Assembly (NCBI RefSeq): GCF_031679605.1
Contig: NZ_CP117522.1
Location: 4,030,001-4,094,000, forward strand
Origin: Streptomyces luomodiensis
GTDB taxonomy: Bacteria > Actinomycetota > Actinomycetes > Streptomycetales > Streptomycetaceae
DNA: 64,000 bases
Direction of reading: 5' to 3'
Position numbers and translations under genes: made by a program. Of this stretch, positions 1 through 8,475 are shown one piece after another (the stretch's first letter is position 1; every line of letters begins with the position of its first letter). The notes beneath the pieces are model-generated. The model worked only from the letters and a program-made list of their open reading frames with translations. It was not told where the DNA came from and did not search any database.

Positions 1-45
1 TGGCCGCCTCCGGGACCCCCGAGCATGCGACGCGCCGTGCCCGGC

Positions 46-1467
46 CTAGACCGCAGTGGTCCCGGTCACAGGGCGTGCCGCCTCACGTACGGCCCCGGCG
101 ACCGCCCCTGCGACCTTGTCGTTGAAGACGCTCGGAATGATGTAGTTGGCGTTGAGCTCGTCGTCGTGGACGACGTCCGCGAGTGCACCGGCAGCCGCCA
201 GCATCATCTCGGTGTTCACCGTACGCGACTGTGCGTCCAACAGACCACGGAAAACGCCCGGGAACACCAGCACGTTGTTGATCTGGTTCGGGAAGTCCGA
301 GCGGCCGGTGGCGACCACCGCGGCGGTCTGCCGGGCGATCGCCGGGTCCACCTCGGGGTCCGGGTTGGCCAGCGCGAAGACGATCGCGCCGTCCGCCATG
401 GCGGCCACGTCGTCGCCGGAGAGCACGTTCGGGGCCGAGACACCGATGAAGACGTCCGCGCCCCGCACGGCGTCGCGCAGGGTGCCCGTGACGCCCTCCG
501 GGTTGGTGTTGTCGGCGATCCAGCGCAGCGGGGACTCCGGGTCGGCGGAGACCAGGTCCTCGCGGCCGGCGTGCACCACACCGTGGATGTCGGCGACCAC
601 CGCGTGGCGCACGCCCGCGGCGATCAGCAGCCGCAGGATGGCCGTGCCGGCGGCGCCCGCGCCGGACATGACGACCCTCACGTCCTCGATCTTCTTGTCG
701 ACCACCCGCAGCGCGTTGGTGAGGGCGGCGAGCACCACGATCGCGGTGCCGTGCTGGTCGTCGTGGAAGACCGGGATGTCCACGGCCTCGCGCAGCCGCG
801 CCTCGATCTCGAAGCAGCGGGGCGCGGAGATGTCCTCCAGGTTGATCCCCGCGAAGCCGGGGGCGATCGCCTTCACGATCGCGACGATCTCATCGGTGTC
901 CTGGGTGTCCAGGCAGAGCGGCCAGGCGTCGATGCCCGCGAACCGCTTGAACAGAGCCGCCTTGCCCTCCATGACCGGCAGGGCGGCCTTGGGGCCGATG
1001 TTGCCGAGGCCGAGGACCGCGGAACCGTCCGTGACGACGGCCACGCTGTTGCGCTTGATGGTGAGCCGGCGGGCGTCCTCGGGGTTGTCCGCGATGGCCT
1101 GGCAGACCCGGGCGACACCCGGCGTGTAGACCATGGACAGGTCGTCACGGTTGCGGATGGGGTGCTTCGCCGACATCTCGATCTTGCCGCCGAGGTGCAT
1201 CAGGAACGTACGGTCCGACACCTTGCCGAGCGAGACGCCCTCGATGCCCCGCAGCTTCTCGACGATCTCCTGGGCGTGCGCGGTCGAGGTCGCGGCGATG
1301 GTGACGTCGATCCGGAGCTTCTCGTGGCCGGAAGCGGTCACGTCAAGGCCCGTCACCGAGCCACCGGAGGACTCCACGGCCGTGGTCAGCTGGCTGACCG
1401 CGGTACCGCTCGCGGGCACCTCCAGCCGGACCGTCATCGAATACGAGACGCTGGGCGCCGTTGCCAT
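46..1467 (-). CDS. NAD(P)-dependent malic enzyme with N-terminal ACT domain
   Basis: Oxidative decarboxylation of malate to pyruvate, linking the TCA cycle to gluconeogenic and lipid precursors in the cytoplasm. The protein is 473 aa. Residues 1-80 look like an ACT regulatory domain. The malic-enzyme core follows with SMVYTPGVARVC (catalytic Tyr region), INLEDISAPRCFEIE and FHDDQHGTAIV (metal and catalytic segments), a Rossmann motif SGAGAAGTAILRLL and the C-terminal NQINNVLVFPGVFRG. The ATG at 1467 is chosen because the upstream in-frame stretch has no protein-like character. The coenzyme cannot be read by eye; the S. coelicolor gene at this position is, as I recall, the NAD-dependent one. 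It is divergent from the cold-shock gene. Confidence 0.93.
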   Translation of the reverse strand: MATAPSVSYSMTVRLEVPASGTAVSQLTTAVESSGGSVTGLDVTASGHEKLRIDVTIAATSTAHAQEIVEKLRGIEGVSLGKVSDRTFLMHLGGKIEMSAKHPIRNRDDLSMVYTPGVARVCQAIADNPEDARRLTIKRNSVAVVTDGSAVLGLGNIGPKAALPVMEGKAALFKRFAGIDAWPLCLDTQDTDEIVAIVKAIAPGFAGINLEDISAPRCFEIEARLREAVDIPVFHDDQHGTAIVVLAALTNALRVVDKKIEDVRVVMSGAGAAGTAILRLLIAAGVRHAVVADIHGVVHAGREDLVSADPESPLRWIADNTNPEGVTGTLRDAVRGADVFIGVSAPNVLSGDDVAAMADGAIVFALANPDPEVDPAIARQTAAVVATGRSDFPNQINNVLVFPGVFRGLLDAQSRTVNTEMMLAAAGALADVVHDDELNANYIIPSVFNDKVAGAVAGAVREAARPVTGTTAV

Positions 1468-1536
1468 GGCCTGCTTCCCTGCTTTCCCTTGTTCATACTG
1501 TCCGGGCCACGCGATGCCCGGCCACATCCTCAGATG

Positions 1537-1566
1537 GTTACACCTACCTCTCGGTATGAGGTAACC
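1537..1566. promoter_or_regulatory. Inverted repeat in the malic enzyme/cold-shock divergent intergenic region
   Basis: GGTTAC at 1537-1542 is mirrored by GTAACC at 1561-1566, with partly matching inner bases, about 70 bp upstream of the malic enzyme start. It looks like an operator for a dimeric regulator. No regulator can be assigned from the sequence. Confidence 0.3.
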
Positions 1567-1747
1567 CGGCCCGACTTTCGGACATATTGTTCTGACATAG
1601 CAGAGTGGGGTCACCCGAGTGGAAAGCCCCACTCCTTCGCGGGAACGCCTGGCGAGGCGGACCGTCCGCCGCATCCGCCGCCCTAGGCTCTGGCGCGCTA
1701 CAGCGTCAGCTACAGCGTCAGAGGACAGCGAAACGAGGAGCGCGGGC

Positions 1748-1957
1748 ATGGCTCAGGGCACCGTGAAGTGGTTCAACGCCGAGAAGGGCTACGGGTTCAT
1801 CGCCCAGGAGGACGGCGGACCGGACGTCTTCGTCCACTACAGCTCGATCGACGGCAGCGGCTACCGAAGCCTGGTCGACGAGCAGCGGGTCGAATTCCAG
1901 ATCGTGCAGGGCCGCAAGGGCCCGCAAGCGGAAGAGGTCCGCGTCCTCGGCGGCTGA
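1748..1957 (+). CDS. Cold-shock domain protein (CspA family)
   Basis: A 69-aa single-domain OB-fold nucleic-acid chaperone, the usual length for the family. RNP1 is KGYGFI and RNP2 is VFVHYS, preceded by the canonical [11 protein letters not shown] start. A GAGGAG ribosome-binding site sits about 7 nt upstream of the ATG. Such proteins melt RNA secondary structure and often serve as transcription antiterminators. Streptomyces genomes carry many paralogues, so no specific symbol is given. The gene is followed by a 670-bp GC-rich gap and converges on the helicase gene. Confidence 0.95.
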   Translation: MAQGTVKWFNAEKGYGFIAQEDGGPDVFVHYSSIDGSGYRSLVDEQRVEFQIVQGRKGPQAEEVRVLGG

Positions 1958-2628
1958 CACCGCCCGGCGCGGACCTCTCACGGAAGAAAAGTGGCACCGA
2001 CCCGCCATGCTCGCCTCGCGGCAAGTGGTCGCTCGAAGCGACGAAGGTTGGGCCCGGGGGCTTGGATCGGGCCGGTGCCACATCAAGGCTAACAAACAGG
2101 TCCGGGGAAGCAATTCCCTCCCGGGGGGTTGATTTCGAGGCCCCTTTCCGGCCCCCCGCTCCCGCCCGGGACTCCCTCCGATACCCCGGCGCGGCCGCCG
2201 CCGGGAACTCGCTCCGACGGCCCGGTGCCTCCGCCGGGGACTCCCTCCGATGGCCCGTCGGCGGCCGGGGCTCCCTCCTGCGGTGGGCGGGGCGCCCTCC
2301 GGCCGTGGTCGGGGGCTGCGGCGAGCCGCCGGGCACTACGAAGTGTCCGGGCGCGGACACTCGCCCTTCCTGCGGTAGCCGAGTACCCGGGGCGCCCTCC
2401 GACGGCCCCGGCGGTGGCCGGGGCTCCCTCCGGCAGTGGGCGGGGCTGCGGCGAGCCGCCGGGCGCCATGACGTGTCCGGGCGCGGGCGCTCGGGCTTCC
2501 GGTCAGGGGCACACCTCGGAGCGGAGGCCGGAGGCTCCTGCCGGTGCAGTGGCCAGGGAACCCCGGTGGAGGCCAAGCGCGCCGCCGGGCGGTGGCCGGG
2601 GCTCGTCCCGGCGCGGTGGGCGGGGGCG
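1958..2628. repeat. GC-rich gap with degenerate tandem duplication
   Basis: No gene is supported here. Open frames exist on both strands but only as a consequence of G+C content. The stretch is built from variants of GGGGCTCCCTCCG and GGCTGCGGCGAGCCGCCGG. A block at about 2264-2370 (ending TGTCCGGGCGCGGACACTCG) recurs in altered form at about 2416-2500. It lies between the convergent ends of the cold-shock and helicase genes, so it probably contains transcription stops. No single clean terminator stands out. Confidence 0.6.
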
Positions 2629-5181
2629 TCAGTCCCGTAGGAGGTCGGGGATGCCGTGGGGGTCCGGGTCGTCGCGGTCGCCCGCTACTACCGTCAGCCG
2701 CTGGGTCGCCCGGGTGAGCGCCACGTACAGCACCCGCAGGCCCGCCGGGGACTCGTCGGCGATCTCGGCGGGCGAGACCACGACGGTCGCGTCGTACTCC
2801 AGGCCCTTCGCCTCCAGGCTGCCCAGCGCCACGACCCGGTCGCTGAGGCCCGTCAGCCACTGACGGGCCTGTTCGCGCCGGTTCATCGCGACGACGACGC
2901 CGACCGTGCCGTCCACCTCGTCCAGCAGCCGGAGCGCCTCCCGGCGTGCGGCCGCGCCGAGGTCGCCGTCCGCGCCCGGGGCGAAGCGCGGTGCCACGCC
3001 CGTGGAGCGGACCGCCTCGGGCGCGGGGGTGCCGGGCATCGCGAGGGCGAGGACCTTCGTGGCCAGCTCGGCGATCTCCGCCGGGTTGCGGTAGTTGACG
3101 GTGAGGGTGAAGCGGCGGCGGGGGCGGGTGCCGAGCGCCTCGTCCCGGGCCTGCGCCGCCTCGTCCGGGTCGGACCAGGAGCTCTGGGCCGGGTCGCCGA
3201 CGACCGTCCAGGTGGCGTGGCGGCCGCGCCGTCCGATCATGCGCCACTGCATGGGCGTGAGGTCCTGCGCCTCGTCGACGATGACGTGGGCGTAGTCGGT
3301 GCGCTCCTGCTCGGCCCGGTCGGCGCGGGTGCGGCGGGGGCCGGCCCGGTCGGCGTACGTGGTCAGCTCCTCCAGGCCGGTCAGCTGGTCCAGCGGGTCC
3401 GCCTCACGGGGGGCGGCGGGGCGGGCGGGGGCGCCCAGCAGAGTGTTCAGCTCGTCCAGCAGCGCCACGTCGTGGACCGACAGCGGGCCCTGCCCGTCCG
3501 GGCCGAGGCGGGCCAGCGACCGGGCCACCTGACGGACCTCGCGGGGGTTGAGCACCCGCCGGGACCAGCGGCCCAGCCGCTTCTCATCGGCCATGGCGGC
3601 GAGGACGGAACGGGGCGTGAGCTCGGGCCACCAGGCGTCGAGGAACTCCTGGAAGGCGTCCTCGGAGGAGATGTCCTCGTCGAAGCCCTCCCGTGCCTCG
3701 GCGGCCAGTTCGGGGTCGGTGTAGCGCTTGGGGGCGCCGGAGCGGGTCCACAGCGCGTCCAGGAGCAGCCGGCGGGCGCGGGGGCGCAGCAGGTTGACGG
3801 GTGCGGTGCCGCCCAGCACGTTCTGGCGGATGCGGCGCAGCTCATCGGCCTCCAGCTCGATCCGGGCGCCGAAGGCGACCACGCGCAGCCGGTCGGGCGG
3901 GCCGCCTGGTCTGGTGCCGGAGCCCGCGCCGGGCCTGCCGTCGCTGCCGTCCTGGCCCGAGGGGGCCGCGGCGGCCGGGGTCGGGGGCGAGGGCGGGGGC
4001 GGGGGCAGGGTCGGGGCGTCGAGCGCCGCGTCCAGTGTCAGTTGGCCGTTGTCGGGCGTCGGCCGGCCGTCGTCCGGTGTCGGCCCGGCGGGCGCGGCGG
4101 CGGCTCCCCGTGGTAGTTCCAGCGCGCCGCGGGCGGCCTTGCGGAGCACCTTCACCATCCGGGACGAGCCCTTGACGCGGGCCACGGCCGGGGTGTCGTA
4201 CGTAGTGGCCTCGGCGCCCTCCACCAGGGAGCCCACCGCGCGGATGGCGACCTGACCCTCCTCGCCCAGCGAGGGCAGGACGCCCTCGGTGTAGGCGACC
4301 AGCAGCGGGGTGGGGCTGACCACGAGGATGCCGCCCGCGTAACGCCGCCGGTCCTGGTAGAGGAGGTACGCCGCGCGGTGCAGCGCGACCGCCGTCTTCC
4401 CGGTGCCGGGGCCGCCCTCGACCTCGGTGATGGAGGCGGCGGGGGCCCGGATCACCTGGTCCTGCTCGGCCTGGATGGAGGCGACGATGTCCCGCATGGT
4501 GTGGCCGCGGGCATGGCCGAGCGCGGCCATCAGCGCGCCGTCGCCGACCACCGGCAGCGCCCCGCCGTCGAGGGTCGCGTTGAGCTCCGGGCGCAGCAGG
4601 TCGTCCTCGACGCCGAGCACCCGGCGGCCCTTGCTGCGGATCACCCGGCGGCGGACGACCCGGCCGGGGGCGACCGGGGTGGAGCGGTAGAAGGGCGCGG
4701 CGGCGGGCGCCCGCCAGTCGATGACCAGCGGGGCGTAGTCGGCGTCGAGGACGCCGATGCGGCCGATGTGCAGGGTTTCGGCGATCTCCGCGCGGTCGCC
4801 GTCCGGGCCGGTGCGGATGGCGTCGTCGGCGGGCTCGACGGAGGTGTAGGCGCCGTCGGGGCCGCGTTCGCCGTCCTTGCCCAGCAGCAGATCGATGCGG
4901 CCGAAGAGGAAGTCCTCGAACTCGCTGTTCAGCCGGTTGAGGTGGACTCCGGCCCGGAAGACCTGGGCGTCCCGTTCGGCGAGCGCGCCGGGCGTGCCGA
5001 CCTGACCGCGCTTGGCAGCGTCGTCCATGAGGAACTCCGCCTCGTGGATCTTCTCCTCGAGGCGGTCGTACACCCGGTCCAGATGCGCCTGCTCGATCCG
5101 GATCTCGCGGTCCCGGATCCCGTCCCCGCCATTGCCTTGCGGTGCCGTCCGGTTGTCATGCGTGGCGTTCTGCGCGGCCAC
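2629..5181 (-). CDS. HelD/HelR-like RNA polymerase-associated UvrD-family ATPase
   Basis: An 850-aa superfamily 1 helicase-like ATPase. Walker A is GGPGTGKTAVALHRAAYLL, motif II is VDEAQDLTPMQWRM, motif III VGDPAQSS, motif IV VNYRNPAE, and the C-terminal motifs are SLEAKGLEYDATVV and YVALTRATQRLTVV. An N-terminal coiled coil precedes the ATPase core. This arrangement is that of HelD/HelR proteins, which dislodge stalled or rifamycin-bound RNA polymerase (established for M. smegmatis HelD and S. venezuelae HelR). A Pro/Ala-rich insertion of about 70 aa lies between the two halves of the ATPase. GTG at 5181 is preferred over TTG at 5217 because AGAAGGGGG lies just upstream of it. I saw no rifamycin-associated palindrome upstream, so a housekeeping paralogue rather than an inducible resistance gene is possible. 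Confidence 0.85.
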   Translation of the reverse strand: MAAQNATHDNRTAPQGNGGDGIRDREIRIEQAHLDRVYDRLEEKIHEAEFLMDDAAKRGQVGTPGALAERDAQVFRAGVHLNRLNSEFEDFLFGRIDLLLGKDGERGPDGAYTSVEPADDAIRTGPDGDRAEIAETLHIGRIGVLDADYAPLVIDWRAPAAAPFYRSTPVAPGRVVRRRVIRSKGRRVLGVEDDLLRPELNATLDGGALPVVGDGALMAALGHARGHTMRDIVASIQAEQDQVIRAPAASITEVEGGPGTGKTAVALHRAAYLLYQDRRRYAGGILVVSPTPLLVAYTEGVLPSLGEEGQVAIRAVGSLVEGAEATTYDTPAVARVKGSSRMVKVLRKAARGALELPRGAAAAPAGPTPDDGRPTPDNGQLTLDAALDAPTLPPPPPSPPTPAAAAPSGQDGSDGRPGAGSGTRPGGPPDRLRVVAFGARIELEADELRRIRQNVLGGTAPVNLLRPRARRLLLDALWTRSGAPKRYTDPELAAEAREGFDEDISSEDAFQEFLDAWWPELTPRSVLAAMADEKRLGRWSRRVLNPREVRQVARSLARLGPDGQGPLSVHDVALLDELNTLLGAPARPAAPREADPLDQLTGLEELTTYADRAGPRRTRADRAEQERTDYAHVIVDEAQDLTPMQWRMIGRRGRHATWTVVGDPAQSSWSDPDEAAQARDEALGTRPRRRFTLTVNYRNPAEIAELATKVLALAMPGTPAPEAVRSTGVAPRFAPGADGDLGAAARREALRLLDEVDGTVGVVVAMNRREQARQWLTGLSDRVVALGSLEAKGLEYDATVVVSPAEIADESPAGLRVLYVALTRATQRLTVVAGDRDDPDPHGIPDLLRD

Positions 5182-5243
5182 CCAGGCCCCCTTCTGTGTT
5201 CTTAGGGCAGCCGTCAACCGTACACCTCCGTGGCGGGGCGGAC

Positions 5244-6056
5244 TCAGAGCCTGACCTCGGCCAGCCGCCGGCCGTCCAGGGTGCGGACCTCGAAACGCGC
5301 GATCTCGTCGGTGTTCATGGCGGCGCCGCCCTGGGCGTAGAGGGGCTCCTTGCTCCAGCGGGAGCCGTCACCGTCCTTGACGCCGTAGCCGGAGGAGGGC
5401 ACGGCCCAGGTGGTGACGGTCTCCTCGTGGCCGTCCTTGCCGATGGCGACCAGGTCGCAGCTCCGCGGCCCCTTGAGGTTGCCCAGCTTGAGAGCGACGG
5501 AGGTGCCCCAGCCCTTCTGCTGGAGCGAGACGGACGCGTCCACCTTGGTGACGGGGTCCACCGCGCTGTACTTGCGGCCCTGGTCGTACACCTGCTGGGA
5601 GGTGGAGACCGCGGCCTGGTCCTTGCCGCCGTCGTCGTCGGAGCTGGCGGTGAGCGCGGCGCCCGCGAGCGGGCCGCCGACGATGAGGACGGCGGCCGCG
5701 GCGACGAGGTAGAGACGCCGTCTGCCGGATGCCTTGCGGTCGGCCGCGACGTCGTCCAGGAGCCGGTCGAGCAGCTCGGGACCGGGGCGGGCGGTGAGCA
5801 CGGCGGGGTCGGGGAGCGCGGTGGCGGGGGTGGGGGTGGCGGCGGTGGCTGTGGTTGGGGTTGTGGTTGCGGTTGTGGCGTCGGCGGCGTACTCGGCCAG
5901 CAGTGGCGGGATGCCCATCAGCTCGTCGAGCTCGGCGGCGCACCGCTCGCACCCGATGAGGTGGTCCTCGAAGCGCGCCGCGTCGGCGGGGTCCAGCACG
6001 CCGAGCGCGTAGGCGCCGACCGCGGTGTGCTGCTGGTCGTCCGCTGCCGGCATCAT
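5244..6056 (-). CDS. Zinc-binding anti-sigma factor (RskA/ZAS type), membrane-anchored
   Basis: A 270-aa inhibitor of the sigma factor encoded just upstream. The N-terminal cytoplasmic domain carries the zinc-associated HLIGCERC motif (H-x3-C-x2-C). A low-complexity Thr/Ala linker and a single transmembrane helix follow (YLVAAAAVLIVGG, about residue 120). The remaining 120 residues would be extracytoplasmic and resemble the RskA C-terminal domain, ending in a predicted beta-rich segment. The ATG overlaps the sigma-factor stop by 4 nt (ATGA), so translation is coupled. Such factors release their sigma after regulated proteolysis or redox change; which signal applies here cannot be told. Confidence 0.88.
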   Translation of the reverse strand: MMPAADDQQHTAVGAYALGVLDPADAARFEDHLIGCERCAAELDELMGIPPLLAEYAADATTATTTPTTATAATPTPATALPDPAVLTARPGPELLDRLLDDVAADRKASGRRRLYLVAAAAVLIVGGPLAGAALTASSDDDGGKDQAAVSTSQQVYDQGRKYSAVDPVTKVDASVSLQQKGWGTSVALKLGNLKGPRSCDLVAIGKDGHEETVTTWAVPSSGYGVKDGDGSRWSKEPLYAQGGAAMNTDEIARFEVRTLDGRRLAEVRL

Positions 6057-6601
6057 GCCGAAACCCCCCGTTCCTCGAGCGAGAGCTTCAGGGAGCGCAG
6101 CGCGTAGAAGACCCGGGACCGTACCGTCCCGGGGGGAACGCCCAGCACTTCGGCCGCCTCACTCACCGTCCGTCCCTTGAAGTATGTCTCCACGAGCGCC
6201 GCTCTATGTGCGTCGGTGAGGTCATTCAACGCGTCCGAAATGGTCATCTGGCGCAACGCGCGGTCGATGTCGTCCGCGGCGGCCATCACTTGGAGCGGTG
6301 CCGCGTCCACTTCGTGGGGACGTGCGCGGCGTTGCCGGTGTCCGTCGATGACGATGCGGCGGGCCACGGTCACCAGCCAGGGGCGTATCGACCCTCCGGA
6401 GCGCCGCAGTTGGTCGGCGTTGCGCCAGGCGCGGAGCAGGGTCTCCTGGACCACGTCCTCGGCGCGGTGCCGGTCGCCCGCGACCAGGCGCAGGACGAAG
6501 GCGAGAAGCGGGGCCGCGTGCTCCGCGTAGAGCGCGCGCATGAGCGCGTCGTCCGGTGTCGTCCTCTCGGTCACGAGGGCATCTTTGCGTACGCAAGCCA
6601 T
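6053..6601 (-). CDS. ECF RNA polymerase sigma factor
   Basis: A 182-aa sigma factor with only regions 2 and 4. Region 2 contains DRHRAEDVVQETLLRAW and RPWLVTVARRIVIDG. Region 4 has the helix-turn-helix GRTVSEAAEVLGVPPGTVRS followed by RVFYALRSL. It is co-transcribed with the anti-sigma gene that overlaps its stop codon and would direct RNA polymerase to a small regulon when released. The ATG at 6601 is used; a GTG at 6574 is an alternative, and neither has a convincing ribosome-binding site. ECF promoters are often autoregulated, but I could not identify a clear pair of promoter elements upstream. Confidence 0.92.
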   Translation of the reverse strand: MACVRKDALVTERTTPDDALMRALYAEHAAPLLAFVLRLVAGDRHRAEDVVQETLLRAWRNADQLRRSGGSIRPWLVTVARRIVIDGHRQRRARPHEVDAAPLQVMAAADDIDRALRQMTISDALNDLTDAHRAALVETYFKGRTVSEAAEVLGVPPGTVRSRVFYALRSLKLSLEERGVSA

Positions 6602-6822
6602 CGGGTCGAGGGGCGTACGGACCGGAAACGCCCGGCGTTCAATGGCCGTCCTGTGACGTACATCTCCTTCGCGGGCTGAACGGATGTGGGGGTGCGGTGC
6701 GTACTGGAGCGCGAGAAGGCCGACGCCGGGCGGGTGTTGGCCACCAGGAAGGGCTCCCCCCTCAATCCGCCCCGCAGGCCCCGGTCCCCCCAGCCGGGGC
6801 CTGCGTCATGGTTGAGGGTTGT

Positions 6823-7527
6823 TCAGGTTTGCTGGTGCTTGGATTTACTCATTCGCTCGGCGGGGGTTGAGTTCGCGCGGGGGGTTGGGTTCGCTCGGCG
6901 GGGGTTGGGTTCGCTCGGTGGGGGTTGGGTTCGCTCGGTGGGGGTGGGGTTCGCTCGGCGGCGGTGGCGGGCCACTCGTTCGCGGTTTCCGCACACCTCG
7001 CTGGAGCACCAGCGCCGCCGGCGGCCGCGCGAGGTGTCGAGGTAGACCAGCGAGCAGGTCTCCCCCTCGCACCGCCGCAACTGCCCGCGCGCCACCGGGT
7101 CGGTGAGCAGCTGCACCGCGTCCCGGGCGATCTGGGAGAGCAGCGCACCGCAGTCGGGTTTCCCGGCGAGGGTGCGGACGAGGGTGCCGTCGGGGGTCCG
7201 TACGGCCCGCGGGGCGGGCGGGGCGGTGGAGGCCAGCGCGTTCATCCGCTCCAGGTCGGCGCCTGCGGCATGGCCCTCGACCTCGGTGTGGACGATGCGG
7301 TGCAGCAGATCGCGGGCGGCCCGGAAGCGGATGAGCCAGCGGTGGTCGACGACCTCGAGCGGGGTGCCGCCGGGCACCAGGCCGGACCCCAGCAGCCAGG
7401 CCCTGAGTGCGTCTACGCCGCCGAGCCGCTCGACGGGCGCCTCGCTGAGCCGGCCGCCGACCGTGGCCACCAGGTCCAGGCAGATCCGCCCCGAGTCGAA
7501 CCGCAGGTCGTAGGCCGACGCCGCCAT
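6823..7527 (-). CDS. CGNR zinc-finger (ABATE-type) putative regulator with repeat-encoded tail
   Basis: A 234-aa protein. Residues 1-140 match the layout of the ABATE domain that precedes CGNR zinc fingers in many actinobacterial regulators. The finger itself reads CEGETCSLVYLD then WCSSEVCGNRERVARHRRR and is expected to bind zinc and DNA. ATG 7527 is chosen over an upstream in-frame ATG because AAGGGG precedes it. The final 40 residues are a Pro/Arg/Thr tail (RANPTPTERTQPPPSEPNP and variants) translated from a 20-bp tandem repeat. Because 20 is not a multiple of 3, the tail rotates through all three repeat frames. The natural C-terminus was probably shortly after RHRRR. Confidence 0.8.
   Translation of the reverse strand: MAASAYDLRFDSGRICLDLVATVGGRLSEAPVERLGGVDALRAWLLGSGLVPGGTPLEVVDHRWLIRFRAARDLLHRIVHTEVEGHAAGADLERMNALASTAPPAPRAVRTPDGTLVRTLAGKPDCGALLSQIARDAVQLLTDPVARGQLRRCEGETCSLVYLDTSRGRRRRWCSSEVCGNRERVARHRRRANPTPTERTQPPPSEPNPRRANPTPRANSTPAERMSKSKHQQT
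6852..6967. repeat. 20-bp tandem repeat (6 copies) in the 3' end of the CGNR gene
   Basis: Units TTCGCTCGGYGGGGGTTGGG begin at 6852, 6872, 6890, 6910, 6930 and 6950. Two copies are 18 bp. The array lies inside the coding sequence on the opposite strand and generates the protein's low-complexity tail. Gain or loss of one unit would change both the reading frame and the C-terminus. Confidence 0.9.
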
Positions 7528-7666
7528 GTTCCCGTCACCCCTTGTGAGGCCCGATCCGGTCACCCTTCAGAGTGCCCGCCCCGCCTGCCGCCCGGAACCC
7601 CCTCGGGGGCGGGGTTGCCCTGGGAGCGCGGTCGGTTGTGTGGGTGGGTGCGGGTGCGGGGCCTCC

Positions 7667-7772
7667 GGGGCGGGGTCCTGGACCGTATATTTACGGCGCC
7701 GACGACAGTTGAACGTGGAGTGGGCCGGAGATTGGCGCCACAAATACACGTAAGCGTCCAGGACCCCGCCCC
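7667..7772. repeat. 106-bp element with long terminal inverted repeats (MITE- or hairpin-like)
   Basis: GGGGCGGGGTCCTGGAC at 7667-7683 is perfectly mirrored at 7756-7772 (17 bp). Inner arms continue imperfectly through an AT-rich stretch to GGCGCC at 7695-7700 and 7734-7739. The unique centre is 33 bp. Its TATATTTA and ACAAATACA tracts contrast sharply with the surroundings. It holds no gene. It could be a miniature transposable element or a transcribed structured RNA; target-site duplications are not obvious. Confidence 0.6.
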
Positions 7773-7799
7773 TCCGACCCCGCCCCCTCCCGCCGTCTC

Positions 7800-8430
7800 G
7801 CGGCCACCCGCCGGTGACCCCGGACGCCGTCCGGCCCTGGGTACGCCCGGCGGCACGGTGCGGCCCCGTTCCCTCTTGCCTCGCCGGCAGCCGCGCCCGG
7901 TGGCACCTGACGCCTACCCGGCCCCGGGTACGCCCGGCGGCACGGGTGCTAGACCGGGGGGTGGGTGCGCCCCCGCACCCTCCCGCCCCGTCGGCGACTC
8001 CCCGCCAGTGGCCCCAGACGCCGTCCGGCCCCGGGTACGCCCGGCGGCACGTGTGCCGGGCCGGGGGTGGGTGCGCCCCCGCCCCTCCCGCCTCCTCGGC
8101 GACTCCCCGCCGGTGACCCCGGACACCTGCCCGGCCCCGGGTACGCCCGGCAGCACAGGCACCAGGCCGGGAGTGGGTGCGCCCCCGCCCCTCCCGCCCC
8201 GTCGGCGACTCCCCGCCGGTGACCCCGGACACCTACCCGGCCCCGGGTACGCCCGGCGGCACGGGTGCGGCCCCGTTCCCTCTTGCCTCGCCGGCAGCCG
8301 CGCCCGGTGGCACCTGACGCCTACCCGGCCCCGGGTACGCCCGGCGGCACGAGCGCCGGGCCGGGGGTGGGTGCGCCCCCGCCCCACCCGCCTCGTCGGC
8401 GACCGCACGGGGGCGGCGGTCCCGGGCCGA
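7800..8430. repeat. 87/106-bp higher-order tandem repeat array
   Basis: The word GGGTACGCCCGGCGGCAC recurs with GTACGC at 7841, 7928, 8035, 8141 (CAGCAC variant), 8247 and 8335. The spacings are 87, 107, 106, 106 and 88 bp. There are two unit types. The long unit contains GTGCGCCCCCGCCCCTCCC and GGCGACTCCCCGCCGGTGA. The short unit contains CGTTCCCTCTTGCCTCGCC and occurs twice, nearly identical, at about 7856-7946 and 8264-8354. The array fills the space downstream of nnaR. The open frames across it are artefacts. Confidence 0.9.
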
Positions 8431-8475
8431 GGGCGGGCGGGATACGGCGCGCCCGGAGCCGGGGTGCCCCAGGGG

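Noticed and set aside
25..1686. Long plus-strand reading frame opposite the malic enzyme
   Set aside because: It lies antisense to a fully convincing enzyme gene, is rich in His/Asp/Val/Arg as expected from reversed GC-rich codons, and has no ribosome-binding site or known motif.
1958..2628. Several overlapping frames of 120-300 codons on both strands
   Set aside because: All are built from repeat-derived Pro/Arg/Gly strings and disagree with each other. No codon-position bias singles one out.
5182..5243. Rifamycin-associated element upstream of the helicase
   Set aside because: The short gap to the anti-sigma gene contains no 19-bp palindrome of that kind.
7564..8475. Pro/Gly/Arg-rich frames across the tandem array
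   Set aside because: They mirror the 87/106-bp units in every frame and lack start signals; the array is non-coding.
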